Source: Rhizobium sp. BK316
GTDB taxonomy: Bacteria > Pseudomonadota > Alphaproteobacteria > Rhizobiales > Rhizobiaceae
Direction: 5' to 3'
DNA length: 64,000 nucleotides
NCBI RefSeq assembly: GCF_014193695.1
Contig: NZ_JACHZR010000001.1
Coordinates: 1,816,494-1,880,493 of the forward strand
Below, piece after piece: positions 53,994 to 63,013 of this stretch. The notes below the pieces were generated by a model. That model was given only the letters and a program-made list of their open reading frames with translations. It had not been told where the DNA came from and ran no database searches. Numbering within the stretch: position 1 is the stretch's first letter; each line of letters begins with the position of its first letter. A program made the translations under genes and the position numbers.

Positions 53994-54728
53994 ATGGCAT
54001 CAATCCTGGACAAACATCAGATCCTCGAGAAAAACGCGACCCTGCTTCTGGTCGGCTCGCTGCTCGTGGTCAGCATCGGCGGTATCGTCGAGATCGCGCC
54101 GTTGTTCTACCTGCAGAATACGATCGAGAAGGTGGAGGGAATGCGTCCCTATACGCCGCTCGAACTGGCAGGCCGCAACATCTACATCCGCGAAGGCTGC
54201 TATCTCTGCCACAGCCAGATGATCAGGCCGTTCCGAGACGAGGTGGAGCGCTACGGTCATTATTCGCTGGCCGCAGAATCCATGTACGACCATCCCTTCC
54301 AATGGGGGTCGAAACGCACTGGTCCGGACCTGGCGCGCGTGGGCGCGCGCTACTCCAACGAGTGGCATGTCCAGCACCTGTCGAACCCGAGGGCAGTCGT
54401 GCCGGAATCGATCATGCCGAGCTATGCCTTCCTCAGCGCGCGCGAGGTCACCGTCAAGGATGTCGGCATGGACCTCAAGGCGAATGTGGATGTCGGCGTG
54501 CCCTACAGCGAAGACATGATCGCCAATGCCGAGGCGGACATGAAGGTGCAGGCCGACCCGAATGCCGATACGACCGCGCTTCTCGCGCGGTATCCCAAGG
54601 CCAAGGTTGGCGACTTCGACGGTGATCCTTCGAAGCTCACCGAGATGGACGCCCTGGTGGCCTATCTGCAGATGCTCGGCACGCTCGTCGACTTCTCGAC
54701 CTATGACGACGCCACCGGCTACCGATGA
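53994..54728 (+). CDS. fixO: cbb3 oxidase subunit II FixO
   Basis: 244 residues, one N-terminal helix ([20 protein letters not shown]) and a monoheme domain with [13 protein letters not shown]. Passes electrons from FixP to FixN. Confidence 0.97.
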   Translation: MASILDKHQILEKNATLLLVGSLLVVSIGGIVEIAPLFYLQNTIEKVEGMRPYTPLELAGRNIYIREGCYLCHSQMIRPFRDEVERYGHYSLAAESMYDHPFQWGSKRTGPDLARVGARYSNEWHVQHLSNPRAVVPESIMPSYAFLSAREVTVKDVGMDLKANVDVGVPYSEDMIANAEADMKVQADPNADTTALLARYPKAKVGDFDGDPSKLTEMDALVAYLQMLGTLVDFSTYDDATGYR

Positions 54729-54736
54729 GGGGAAAC

Positions 54737-54889
54737 ATGGAAACCTACACCGCAATGCGGCACTTCGCCGACAGCTGGGGCCTCCTGGCAATGACGGCCT
54801 TCTTCATCGGAGCAGTGATTTTTACGCTCCGTCCCGGCGGCAAGCAGGCTGCCAAGGACGCGGCCAACATTCCCCTGAAGGATGATTGA
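54737..54889 (+). CDS. fixQ: cbb3 oxidase small subunit FixQ
   Basis: 50 residues: one helix (GLLAMTAFFIGAVIFTLRP) and a polar tail with AKDAANIPLKDD. AGGGGAAA precedes ATG 54737. Stabilises the oxidase; sits between fixO and fixP. Confidence 0.92.
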   Translation: METYTAMRHFADSWGLLAMTAFFIGAVIFTLRPGGKQAAKDAANIPLKDD

Positions 54890-54890
54890 G

Positions 54891-55754
54891 ATGTCGGAAA
54901 AACACATCGATGAAATCAGCGGCGTCGAGACGACCGGCCATGAATGGGACGGCATCCGTGAACTGAACAATCCAATGCCCCGGTGGTGGGTGTGGACTTT
55001 CTACGCGACGATTCTATGGGCGATCGGCTATGCCATCGCCTATCCGGCCATACCGATGATCACATCGGCCACGAAGGGCTATTTCGGCTTTTCCAGCCGT
55101 GCCGAGCTGCAGCAGGACCTTGACCTTGCCAAGGCGTCGCAGATGAAGTTCCACGACATGATCGCCGCCAAGACCGTGCAGGAAATCGACGCCGATCCCG
55201 GCCTTCGCGAATTCGCGATCGCCGGCGGCGCCTCCGCCTTCAAGGTCAACTGCGCTCCGTGCCACGGTTCGGGTGCAAGTGGCGGACCGGGTTTTCCCAA
55301 CCTCAACGACGACGACTGGCTCTGGGGCGGCGACCTTGATTCCATCCAGACGACGATTGCTCACGGCATCCGCTTCGACGGTGATTCAGACACGCATGTT
55401 TCCGAAATGCCGGCCTTCGTCGACATGCTCGACAAGGATCAGATACGGCAGGTCGCAGCCTATGTCTGGAGCCTGACGAACAAGCCATCGGACGAAGCCC
55501 TGGTGGAACCCGGCAAGCAGCTGTTCATCGACAATTGTGCGGCTTGTCACGGCGAGGATGCCAAGGGCAAGCCGGATATGGGCGCGCCTGATCTTGCCGA
55601 TGCCATCTGGCTTAAGGGCAGGGGTGAGGACGCCATCGCTCGCCAGGTCGCGGCTCCGAAGCATGGTGTCATGCCGGCCTGGTCCGTGCGCCTCGGAGAC
55701 ACCACCGTCAAGGAGCTCACCGTCTTCGTCCATGCGCTTGGCGGCGGCAAATGA
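54891..55754 (+). CDS. fixP: cbb3 oxidase diheme subunit FixP
   Basis: 287 residues from ATG 54891. One membrane helix (WVWTFYATILWAIGYAIAY) and two heme c sites, NCAPCHGSG and NCAACHGED. Accepts electrons from the bc1 complex or soluble cytochromes. Ends the operon unless the small ORF behind it is real. Confidence 0.96.
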   Translation: MSEKHIDEISGVETTGHEWDGIRELNNPMPRWWVWTFYATILWAIGYAIAYPAIPMITSATKGYFGFSSRAELQQDLDLAKASQMKFHDMIAAKTVQEIDADPGLREFAIAGGASAFKVNCAPCHGSGASGGPGFPNLNDDDWLWGGDLDSIQTTIAHGIRFDGDSDTHVSEMPAFVDMLDKDQIRQVAAYVWSLTNKPSDEALVEPGKQLFIDNCAACHGEDAKGKPDMGAPDLADAIWLKGRGEDAIARQVAAPKHGVMPAWSVRLGDTTVKELTVFVHALGGGK

Positions 55755-55766
55755 GGGGCGGGCACG

Positions 55767-55952
55767 ATGACGAACCATGATCATAATGCACTCCTTGAGC
55801 TCTACGGCACGCCACGCGCGGTGATCCACTCGCGTGTGTCGATACGTGCAAGGTCCGCCCCGCCGGCCTGTGAGCAGGAAGATCCCGCAAGGATCGGCAG
55901 TTCGATCGTAAGCTTGATCTGCCTCAAAGATCACAACCCGACGAGCCGCTAG
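55767..55952 (+). CDS. Possible 61-aa ORF behind fixP
   Basis: ATG 55767, 12 bp after fixP, with GAGGGG at a slightly long distance. The first 20 residues look protein-like; the rest is basic and Ser/Pro-rich, and its 3' part contains the box at 55914. No family; may be spurious. Confidence 0.25.
   Translation: MTNHDHNALLELYGTPRAVIHSRVSIRARSAPPACEQEDPARIGSSIVSLICLKDHNPTSR
55914..55927 (+). promoter_or_regulatory. FNR-type box of the first sRNA candidate
   Basis: TTGATCTGCCTCAA; TAGACC at 55950-55955 is 32 bp from its centre, predicting a start near 55962 where no gene begins. Confidence 0.55.
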
Positions 55953-55961
55953 ACCTGCAGA

Positions 55962-56036
55962 CGAGGACGTCCCAGCGGCTTCTCCCCGTTGTCCTCTACG
56001 GCCGTGCCCCCTCTCCCGGGCGCGGCCTTTCTCTTT
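55962..56036 (+). ncRNA. Candidate box-driven small RNA 1
   Basis: From the predicted start near 55962 the transcript would hold a stem GAGGAC/GTCCTC (55963-55968 with 55991-55996) whose 22-base loop exposes CTTCTCCCC, then a 10-bp terminator stem GGCCGTGCCC/GGGCGCGGCC (56000-56027, one G-T wobble; CU-rich loop) followed by TTTCTCTTT. About 75 nt, ending just before the second box. CU-rich loops can pair with Shine-Dalgarno regions. Alternatively the hairpin is only the fixNOQP terminator; the box and -10 placed to start an RNA between them argue for more. Confidence 0.5.
56000..56036 (+). terminator. Rho-independent terminator after fixNOQP / sRNA 1
   Basis: Perfect 10-bp GC stem (one G-T pair), loop of eight bases, then TTTCTCTTT. 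Confidence 0.8.
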
Positions 56037-56048
56037 GATCAAACGCAA
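56035..56048 (+). promoter_or_regulatory. FNR-type box of the second sRNA candidate
   Basis: TTGATCAAACGCAA; TATGCC at 56071-56076 is 32 bp from its centre, predicting a start near 56083. Confidence 0.5.
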
Positions 56049-56082
56049 AGAGCGACTGAACGCAATTGCCTATGCCTATCGA

Positions 56083-56135
56083 TTGCCCGGCTCCTTCAGG
56101 GCTGCATCTCCTGCCCGGGCAGGGCCTTCCTCCTC
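56083..56135 (+). ncRNA. Candidate box-driven small RNA 2 (weaker)
   Basis: A stem TGCCCGG/CCGGGCA (56084-56090 with 56115-56121) starts exactly at the predicted 5' end; its loop carries CTCCTT and ATCTCCTG, again anti-Shine-Dalgarno-like, and the 3' side is GGGCCTTCCTCCTCG without a clear T-tract. A competing local palindrome is CCTGCCCGGGCAGG (56110-56123 region). It could instead be a leader of a longer fixG message. Confidence 0.3.
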
Positions 56136-56147
56136 GCGGACCACGTC

Positions 56148-56161
56148 TTGACATGAATCAA
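56148..56161 (+). promoter_or_regulatory. FixK/FNR box of fixGHIS
   Basis: TTGACATGAATCAA (TTGAC-N4-ATCAA), 54 bp before the fixG ATG; the -10 is not clear. Confidence 0.75.
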
Positions 56162-56214
56162 GGATCGCGTGTCGGAAACGGAGGAGAAGGGCAGTCACAA
56201 ACCGGAATAGGCCC

Positions 56215-57783
56215 ATGAACCTCTACACAGCCCCCGATCCCGAATCAGTGGAACGCGTCAACGCGGAGCCGGTCAACGCCCGCCGCAACCGTCAGCCGCT
56301 TTATGCGGCGCGCAAGAAGGTCTTTCCCAAACGGGTCGAAGGACATTTTCGCCGGTTCAAATGGATCGTGATGCTGATCACGCTGGCGATCTATTATCTT
56401 GCACCCTGGATCCGCTGGGATCGCGGACCCTATGCGCCGGATCAGGCGATCCTGATCGACCTGTCGTCGCGCCGTTTTTTCTTCTTCTTCATAGAGATCT
56501 GGCCTCAGGAATTCTACTATGTTGCCGGATTGCTGGTCATGGCGGGTTTCGGGCTGTTTCTGGTCACCTCGGCCGTCGGCCGTGCCTGGTGTGGTTATGC
56601 CTGTCCGCAGACGGTCTGGGTCGACCTCTTTCTCGTCGTCGAGCGTGCCATCGAAGGCGATCGCAATGCGAGGATGAAGCTCGACGCCGGACCGTGGACG
56701 TTCGACAAGCTCCGCAAGCGCCTGCTCAAGCATGCGATCTGGCTTGTCATCGGCGTCTTCACCGGCGGCGCTTGGGTGTTCTATTTCGCCGATGCGCCGA
56801 CCCTCGTCAAAGGGCTCTTCACCGGGCAGGCTCCGGCTGTCGCTTATGCCACAGTGGCTATTCTGACATCGACCACCTACGTCTTCGGCGGGCTCCTGCG
56901 CGAACAGGTCTGCACCTATATGTGCCCCTGGCCGCGCATCCAGGGCGCCATGCTCGACGAGAACTCGCTGGTCGTGACCTATAATGACTGGCGCGGGGAA
57001 CAGCGCTCGCGCCATGCCAAGAAGACGCAGGTGGAGGGACAGGCCGTCGGCGATTGTGTCGACTGCAATGCCTGCGTTGCGGTCTGTCCGATGGGCATCG
57101 ATATCCGGGATGGCCAGCAGATGGAGTGCATCACCTGCGCGCTCTGCATCGATGCCTGCGACAACGTCATGGACAAGATCGGCAAGCCGCGCGGCCTGAT
57201 CGCCTATGCGACGCTCAGCGAATATGCGAGCAATATGAACATCGCCACGGACGGGGGCAGGACATCCGTCCAGCCGGCACGCGTCAGAAATCCGGACGGT
57301 TCATTTATCGACGGCATTCGGCATTTCGACTGGCGCATCATCTTCCGGCCGCGCATCGTCTTCTATGCAACCGTCTGGACCTGCATCGGCATTGCCATGC
57401 TCGTGCACCTGTCGATGCGCGAACGGCTGGAGCTCAATGTCGTCCATGACCGCAATCCGCAATATGTGCTGGAAAGCGACGGATCGATCCGCAACGGATA
57501 CACGCTGCGCGTCCTCAACATGGTTCCCAAACCGCGCACGATCGAACTGACCCTGTCGGGCATCGAGGGCGCAACGATGCGGATTCCTGAACTCGGCAAG
57601 GAGGAAGGACGTCGGTTCACGATCGACGCCGCGCCTGACGCTGCCACGACACTCAAGGTATTCGTCACCCGCAAGCCGACGGGCGATGCCGTCAACGAAT
57701 TCCTCTTTTCGATCGAAGATGCCGACCATGCCGATCGCGCGGCCTATCGGGCTGCATTCAACGCCCCAGGAGATGTCAGATGA
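56215..57783 (+). CDS. fixG: FixG/CcoG iron-sulfur membrane protein
   Basis: 522 residues with about five helices and two ferredoxin-type clusters: CVDCNACVAVCPMGID and CITCALCIDACD, plus CGYACPQTVW and CTYMCPWPRIQ. CcoG reduces copper for delivery to the cbb3 oxidase. Overlaps fixH by four bases. Confidence 0.95.
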   Translation: MNLYTAPDPESVERVNAEPVNARRNRQPLYAARKKVFPKRVEGHFRRFKWIVMLITLAIYYLAPWIRWDRGPYAPDQAILIDLSSRRFFFFFIEIWPQEFYYVAGLLVMAGFGLFLVTSAVGRAWCGYACPQTVWVDLFLVVERAIEGDRNARMKLDAGPWTFDKLRKRLLKHAIWLVIGVFTGGAWVFYFADAPTLVKGLFTGQAPAVAYATVAILTSTTYVFGGLLREQVCTYMCPWPRIQGAMLDENSLVVTYNDWRGEQRSRHAKKTQVEGQAVGDCVDCNACVAVCPMGIDIRDGQQMECITCALCIDACDNVMDKIGKPRGLIAYATLSEYASNMNIATDGGRTSVQPARVRNPDGSFIDGIRHFDWRIIFRPRIVFYATVWTCIGIAMLVHLSMRERLELNVVHDRNPQYVLESDGSIRNGYTLRVLNMVPKPRTIELTLSGIEGATMRIPELGKEEGRRFTIDAAPDAATTLKVFVTRKPTGDAVNEFLFSIEDADHADRAAYRAAFNAPGDVR

Positions 57784-58265
57784 GCCCCCGTACGCAAGGA
57801 TTTACCGGCACGCATATGCTGCTGACGACGGGTGCATTTTTCGGCGTCATTATCGCCGTCAACTTTACGATGGCCTGGTACGCCTCGTCGAGCTGGAGCG
57901 GGCTCGTGGTCGAAAACACCTATGTCGCCAGCCAGCAATTCAATGAGAAGGCGGCCGCCATGAAGGCGATGGCTGCTTCCGGGATCACCGGCAAGCTCTC
58001 GCTGAAGAGCGATGAAATCCACTACGATATCAGCAACAGGGACGGCTCGCCGGCCGCTGTCGACGACATCGTGGCCAATTTCAAACGGCCGGTCGGCGAT
58101 CATGAGGATTTTCGCGTTGCCCTGACCAAACTCTCTGAAGGCCAGTTCGAGGCGGATCACGCGGTCGCGACGGGGGACTGGATCGTCGAGGTGACATCGC
58201 GCCGAAGCGGCGAAATCGTCATGCACGAGGCCGTGCGCATCGACACTGCGGAGTTTGGCCAATGA
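57780..58265 (+). CDS. fixH: FixH/CcoH
   Basis: 161 residues: an N-terminal helix (MLLTTGAFFGVIIAVNFTMAWYAS) and a periplasmic domain of the FixH family. Needed for cbb3 assembly. Overlaps fixI. Confidence 0.93.
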   Translation: MSPRTQGFTGTHMLLTTGAFFGVIIAVNFTMAWYASSSWSGLVVENTYVASQQFNEKAAAMKAMAASGITGKLSLKSDEIHYDISNRDGSPAAVDDIVANFKRPVGDHEDFRVALTKLSEGQFEADHAVATGDWIVEVTSRRSGEIVMHEAVRIDTAEFGQ

Positions 58266-60544
58266 CCTGCTGCACCATGAATGCCGACGGCGTGCTGGCG
58301 ATGAGCACGACCTCCTTCAGCGCCGAGGAGATCGGCCTCGCCAGCCATGCGCTCGGCGGTGGCCTTCGTCAGCTCGATCTCAGCGTGCCCGACGTCCATT
58401 GCGGTGCCTGCATATCGACGATCGAGCGAGCCTTGTCGGCTTTGCCCTACGTGCGAAAGGCCAGAGTGAACCTCACCTCCAGGCGCGTGAGCTGCGTCTA
58501 TGCCGAGGAGATGGATAACAAAACGGTCGATCCCACCGGCATTACCACCGCAATCAGCGCGACCGGATACAGGGTTCATCTCTTCGCGCCGCTTGCACCG
58601 GAAAACGACAAGACAAAAAACCAGCTTCTCCTTGCGGTCGGGGTTGCGGGCTTCGCCGCGGCAAACATCATGCTGCTGTCGGTATCCGTCTGGTCGGGCG
58701 CAGATGCCGCGACGCGTGACATGTTCCATTGGATCTCGGCAATGATCGCAGCCCCTGCGCTCATCTATTCGGGTCGGTTTTTCTTTCGATCAGCCTGGAA
58801 TGCATTGAAGCGCGGACGCACGAACATGGATGTGCCGATCTCACTTGCCGTGACGCTCTCCTATGCCGTTTCGCTCTGGGAGACGATGCATCACGGCGAG
58901 CATGCCTGGTTCGATGCGACCGTATCGCTGCTGTTCTTTCTGCTGATCGGCCGCACCCTTGACCACATTATGCGCGAGAAGGCGCGCGCAGCGATCAACG
59001 GGCTGGCGCGGCTTGCCCCGCGAGGGGCGCTGGTGGTAGCGGCCGACGGATCGAGACGTTACGTGGCGATAGAGGAAATCGCCGTCGGTGACGAGATTGC
59101 CGTGGCGGCCGGCGACCGCATTCCGGTCGACGGTATCGTCGCCAGCGGCGAGAGTGATCTCGACCTGTCGATCGTGACCGGTGAGAGCAGTCCGGTCGCC
59201 GTCAAGCCCGGCACGGAAATCCATTCCGGGGCAATGAACCTGACAGGCTCGCTCACCGTGCGCGCAACCAAGCTCGCACGCAACTCGCTGCTTGCCGAGA
59301 TCATCGGCCTCATGGAGGCCGCGGAAGGCGGACGGGCGCGCTATCGGCGGATCGCCGACAGGGCCGCGGCACTCTATTCGCCCGCCGTGCACCTGCTCGC
59401 TCTGGTGTCGTTTCTGGCTTGGGGGATCATCGGCGGCGACTGGAAGCAGGCGATGCTCGTCGGCGTCGCCGTGCTCATCATTACCTGCCCATGCGCTCTT
59501 GGGCTCGCCGTTCCGGTCGTGCAGGTCGTCGCAGCCGGCGAGCTTTTTCGCAGGGGCGTCATGGTCAAGGACGGTTCCGCGCTCGAGCGGCTTGCCGAGA
59601 TCGATGCCGTTGCCTTCGACAAGACGGGGACGCTGACGCTTGGGCAACCGAGGCTCGTACGGACCGAGGCCGACAATATCGGGAGCATCGCGATCGCCGC
59701 GGGACTTGCTCAGCATTCCAGGCATCCGCTCTCGCGGTCGCTTGCCCGCCATGCTGATGTAGCCGAGCAATTCGAGCGCGTGGTGGAGGTCGCAGGTGGC
59801 GGTCTTGAAGCCTCGCGTGGGGATGTCGTCTACAGGCTCGGAAACGCATCCTTCTCCTGCGGCAAGGCCGAGACCGCGACATCAGACAGTCCGCTTTCCG
59901 AAGTCGTGCTTTCGGCAAACGGGGTGGCGCTGGCATGTTTCTTCTTCGATGATACGCTTCGTCCGGGAGCTGGCGAAGCGGTCACTGATCTGGAGTCGGC
60001 CGGCCTCCAGACGCTGATTTTTTCGGGGGACCGCCAATCCGTCGTCGACAGCACGGCACGCAGCCTTGGCGTCGATCGCGCCCTCGGCGCACTGACCCCG
60101 AAGCAGAAGGTGGAAGCTTGCGAAGCTTTGCGGGAGGAGGGGCGCCGCGTTCTGATGGTCGGCGACGGCATCAATGACGCGCCTGCGCTGGCCGCAGCCC
60201 ATGTCTCGATGGCGCCATCCAGCGCTTCCGACATCGGGCGCCAGGCGGCCGACCTCGTCTTCTTCAACGAGAGGCTTGATGCAGTACCCGACGCGATTCG
60301 GATCGCCCGGCGCTCGGCTGCGCTCATCCGGCAGAATTTCGCGCTGGCGATCGGCTACAACATCCTTGCCGTGCCGATAGCGATCGCCGGCCTTGCGACC
60401 CCGCTGATCGCCGCCGTGGCGATGTCGACCTCTTCGATCATCGTCGTCACCAACGCCCTGCGTCTGAACGCCTTTACAGCGCGAAGCACTCCCCTGGCGG
60501 CTTCGCAGAGGCCGATCCGCAATCAGGAGGTCGAAGCCGCATGA
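58262..60544 (+). CDS. fixI: FixI/CcoI copper-transporting P1B-ATPase
   Basis: 760 residues: HMA domain with VHCGAC (about residue 45), eight helices, ITCPCALGLAVP (ion site), FDKTGTLTL (phosphorylated Asp) and MVGDGINDAPALAAA. Exports Cu for insertion into FixN. Overlaps fixS by ATGA. Confidence 0.96.
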   Translation: MTCCTMNADGVLAMSTTSFSAEEIGLASHALGGGLRQLDLSVPDVHCGACISTIERALSALPYVRKARVNLTSRRVSCVYAEEMDNKTVDPTGITTAISATGYRVHLFAPLAPENDKTKNQLLLAVGVAGFAAANIMLLSVSVWSGADAATRDMFHWISAMIAAPALIYSGRFFFRSAWNALKRGRTNMDVPISLAVTLSYAVSLWETMHHGEHAWFDATVSLLFFLLIGRTLDHIMREKARAAINGLARLAPRGALVVAADGSRRYVAIEEIAVGDEIAVAAGDRIPVDGIVASGESDLDLSIVTGESSPVAVKPGTEIHSGAMNLTGSLTVRATKLARNSLLAEIIGLMEAAEGGRARYRRIADRAAALYSPAVHLLALVSFLAWGIIGGDWKQAMLVGVAVLIITCPCALGLAVPVVQVVAAGELFRRGVMVKDGSALERLAEIDAVAFDKTGTLTLGQPRLVRTEADNIGSIAIAAGLAQHSRHPLSRSLARHADVAEQFERVVEVAGGGLEASRGDVVYRLGNASFSCGKAETATSDSPLSEVVLSANGVALACFFFDDTLRPGAGEAVTDLESAGLQTLIFSGDRQSVVDSTARSLGVDRALGALTPKQKVEACEALREEGRRVLMVGDGINDAPALAAAHVSMAPSSASDIGRQAADLVFFNERLDAVPDAIRIARRSAALIRQNFALAIGYNILAVPIAIAGLATPLIAAVAMSTSSIIVVTNALRLNAFTARSTPLAASQRPIRNQEVEAA

Positions 60545-60699
60545 ACATGCTCATCTATCTGATCCCGATCGCGCTTTTCATGGGCGGCCTCGGGCTGGCG
60601 GCGTTCCTCTGGTCCCTGAAGAGCGGTCAGTATGACGATCTGGAGGGCGCTTCCTGGCGGGTGATTGCCGACGATGATTCCGATCCGACCGCTAAGTGA
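60541..60699 (+). CDS. fixS: FixS/CcoS
   Basis: 52 residues: one helix (LIYLIPIALFMGGLGLAAFLW) and an acidic tail (QYDDLEGASWRVIADDD). Last gene of fixGHIS, needed for cbb3 maturation. Confidence 0.93.
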   Translation: MNMLIYLIPIALFMGGLGLAAFLWSLKSGQYDDLEGASWRVIADDDSDPTAK

Positions 60700-61042
60700 T
60701 CGCGTCAGCCGGAAAAAAGATGCTCTTTCACCAATGAAAGGCTTTTACGGTCATACCATTCATGGGCTGAGCGAGGATGCTGCAGGATGACTTGCCGCCC
60801 TCGCACGGTGCGGGGTCTGCGTGAAGGGCTCAACGCTCAGCATCGAAAATGTCATTCTGCTGCACGAGGTCTGTTCGCGACGATCACGCAGCCTGCTATG
60901 CTGTCGGACGCTATCGTGATGAAGCCCACCAGGCGAGCCAGTCATCACAAGGTTTCTTTGGGAACTATCGTATAAGGCGCTGAGAGCGGTGGCGCTGGCC
61001 GGATTCCTGCGCTATCTCATTGGCAGGTCGAAAACGAGCTCA
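60700..61042. other. Intergenic between fixS and the OmpR regulator
   Basis: About 340 bp with no clear gene and no box. Near its start a weak hairpin GCTCTTTC-ACCAAT-GAAAGGC followed by TTTT (60722-60746) may end fixGHIS. Confidence 0.45.
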
Positions 61043-61780
61043 ATGAGGACAATGGAACCGGACCGTATTCTGGTGGTCGATGACGACGCGCGGATCAGGC
61101 AGATGCTGGTGCGTTACTTCGAAGATAACGGATTTAAGGTGAACGCGGTCGCGAACGGCGCGGCGATGCGTTCCGAACTTGCCAAGAACTCATACGCGGC
61201 AATTTTTCTCGATCTGGTGCTCCCGAACGGCGAGAATGGTCTCGAGTTGCTTCGGGAGCTTCGAAGCACATCTGACGTGCCGGTTCTCATGCTGACCGGT
61301 CAGGACGATGTCACGGACAAGGTCGTCGGCCTCGAGATCGGCGCCGATGATTACATCGCCAAGCCCTTTCACCTGAGGGAGCTGCTGGCTCGTCTCAGGA
61401 CAATTCTGCGACGCCGCACGTCCTCGGACGCCACCCGCGCCTCCAATGGAGAAGACGAAACGCTCGCCTTCGAAGGCTGGTGCCTCGATGTGTCTCGGAG
61501 ACGATTGACCTCACCCCAGGGCGACGACGTTGCCTTGACGACGGGCGAGTTCGACATGCTGCTCGTGTTCGTGCGTAATCCCGGCCGCGTTCTTTCGCGC
61601 GACACCCTCATGGATCTGACGAGAAACCGCAATCTCGAAGCCTTCGATCGCGCAATCGACGCCCAGATCGTCCGTTTGCGCAAGAAGATAGAGGATGATC
61701 CGAAGAGCCCGGATCTCATCCAGTCGGTGCGCGGCGTCGGTTATGTCTTCACTGGGCGACCGGGACGAACACCGAAATAA
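61043..61780 (+). CDS. OmpR-family response regulator, possible FxkR
   Basis: 245 residues (ATG 61052 is an alternative start). The receiver has DDDARIRQ, the phospho-Asp in FLDLVLPN (about residue 57), LMLTGQDD and AKPFHLREL; the C-terminal winged helix has LTTGEFDMLLVFVRNPGRVLSRD and DAQIVRLRKKIEDDP...GVGYVF. In R. etli the FxkR protein of this class links hFixL to fixK through the K-box, and both partners are in this window. The assignment is by context: no FxkR-specific residue can be named by eye. Confidence 0.8.
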   Translation: MRTMEPDRILVVDDDARIRQMLVRYFEDNGFKVNAVANGAAMRSELAKNSYAAIFLDLVLPNGENGLELLRELRSTSDVPVLMLTGQDDVTDKVVGLEIGADDYIAKPFHLRELLARLRTILRRRTSSDATRASNGEDETLAFEGWCLDVSRRRLTSPQGDDVALTTGEFDMLLVFVRNPGRVLSRDTLMDLTRNRNLEAFDRAIDAQIVRLRKKIEDDPKSPDLIQSVRGVGYVFTGRPGRTPK

Positions 61781-61794
61781 TTGATCCTTGTCAA
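61781..61794 (+). promoter_or_regulatory. FixK/FNR-type box of ccmIEF
   Basis: TTGATCCTTGTCAA (perfect TTGAT-N4-GTCAA), directly after the regulator's stop. TATGTG at 61816-61821 is 31 bp from its centre; the predicted start is about three bases before the first ccmI ATG. Confidence 0.6.
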
Positions 61795-61831
61795 TGTCCG
61801 GTCCGCTGCTGCGGCTATGTGTTGAGCCATT

Positions 61832-63013
61832 ATGGCTGCAACAATGACGATCTGGATTCTCTTCGCGCTGATGACGACCGCAGTGACTGCCATCCTGCTT
61901 CATCCACTTTCGACGGGCGGCCGCAAGGCGGCGAGCGCCAAAGCGGATGCCGGCAAGGTCTACCGCGACCAGCTTTTCGAACTCGACGAGGATATCGCCT
62001 CCGGACGCATCTCGCCGGACGAATACGAATTGGCTAAAGCAGAAACGGCGCGGCGTCTGTTCAAGGCTGTGGATAACCGCCGGCCGGCGCAGAGCGCGCA
62101 ACGCTCCGGCAGATGGCTGAAGCACGGGATAGTCGCGTTCTTGCCCTTGCTCAGCATCGCTCTTTACATCTCGCTCGGTTCCCCCGACCTCCCCTCTCGT
62201 CCCTTGGCGGCAAGGCTTGCGGAGCCGGGCGAGGATCTCGCAATCCTGGTGAGGAAGATGGAAGATCACCTGGCCGGTCATCCCGAGGACGGGCGGCTAT
62301 GGGACGTTATTGCCCCCGTTTACCTTAGGATGGGCCGGGTCGATGATGCGGCAAAGGCGTATCGAACCGCACTTCGCCTGGACGGAGCCAATGTCCCCCG
62401 CCTGGAAGGGCTGTCGGAAGCGCTCATGGCCACCTCAAATGGCATAGTGACGGCAGAGGTGCTCGATGAACTCAAGCAGATCCTCACGCTTGAGCCGAAC
62501 AACCCGCGAGCGCGTTTTTATGTGGCGCTGAGCCTGGAGCAGGCTGGCCAGCCGGATGCGGCACGCAGCGCCTTCGAGGATCTGGCCAAGCAGTCGCCGG
62601 CCGACGCGCCGTGGCTGCCGCTGGTCAACGAGCATATCGCCAAAAACGGCGGCGCGGCGGTTGCACCGGCGGCCGAGCCTGCCGCACCACCGTCAGTTCC
62701 GGGCGGCCCGACGGCGGAGGATGTCGCTGCGGCCGAGACGTTGAGCAGCGGCGACCGTCAGCAGATGATCCGCACCATGGTGGAAAGCCTGGATGCCAAA
62801 CTGTCTGCCGATCCCAACAATTTCGAGGGCTGGATGCGTCTCGTCCGCTCTTACGCCGTCTTGAACGACAAGGATCGCGCCGCGGATGCCCTGAAGCGCG
62901 GGCTCGCCGCCTTCCCGGCCTCCGGCGATCAGGGCAGGCAGTTGCTGGCTCTGGCTAGAGAACTCGGCATCGCCACGGAAGGCTCGGTGGCCACGGAAGG
63001 ATCGGTGGAATGA
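61832..63013 (+). CDS. ccmI: Cytochrome c maturation factor CcmI (CycH)
   Basis: 393 residues (second ATG at 61844). Two helices ([39 protein letters not shown]) enclose a cytoplasmic loop with [19 protein letters not shown], and the periplasmic part has TPR-like repeats ([21 protein letters not shown]). It brings apocytochromes to the CcmFH ligase. Overlaps ccmE by four bases. Confidence 0.93.
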   Translation: MAATMTIWILFALMTTAVTAILLHPLSTGGRKAASAKADAGKVYRDQLFELDEDIASGRISPDEYELAKAETARRLFKAVDNRRPAQSAQRSGRWLKHGIVAFLPLLSIALYISLGSPDLPSRPLAARLAEPGEDLAILVRKMEDHLAGHPEDGRLWDVIAPVYLRMGRVDDAAKAYRTALRLDGANVPRLEGLSEALMATSNGIVTAEVLDELKQILTLEPNNPRARFYVALSLEQAGQPDAARSAFEDLAKQSPADAPWLPLVNEHIAKNGGAAVAPAAEPAAPPSVPGGPTAEDVAAAETLSSGDRQQMIRTMVESLDAKLSADPNNFEGWMRLVRSYAVLNDKDRAADALKRGLAAFPASGDQGRQLLALARELGIATEGSVATEGSVE

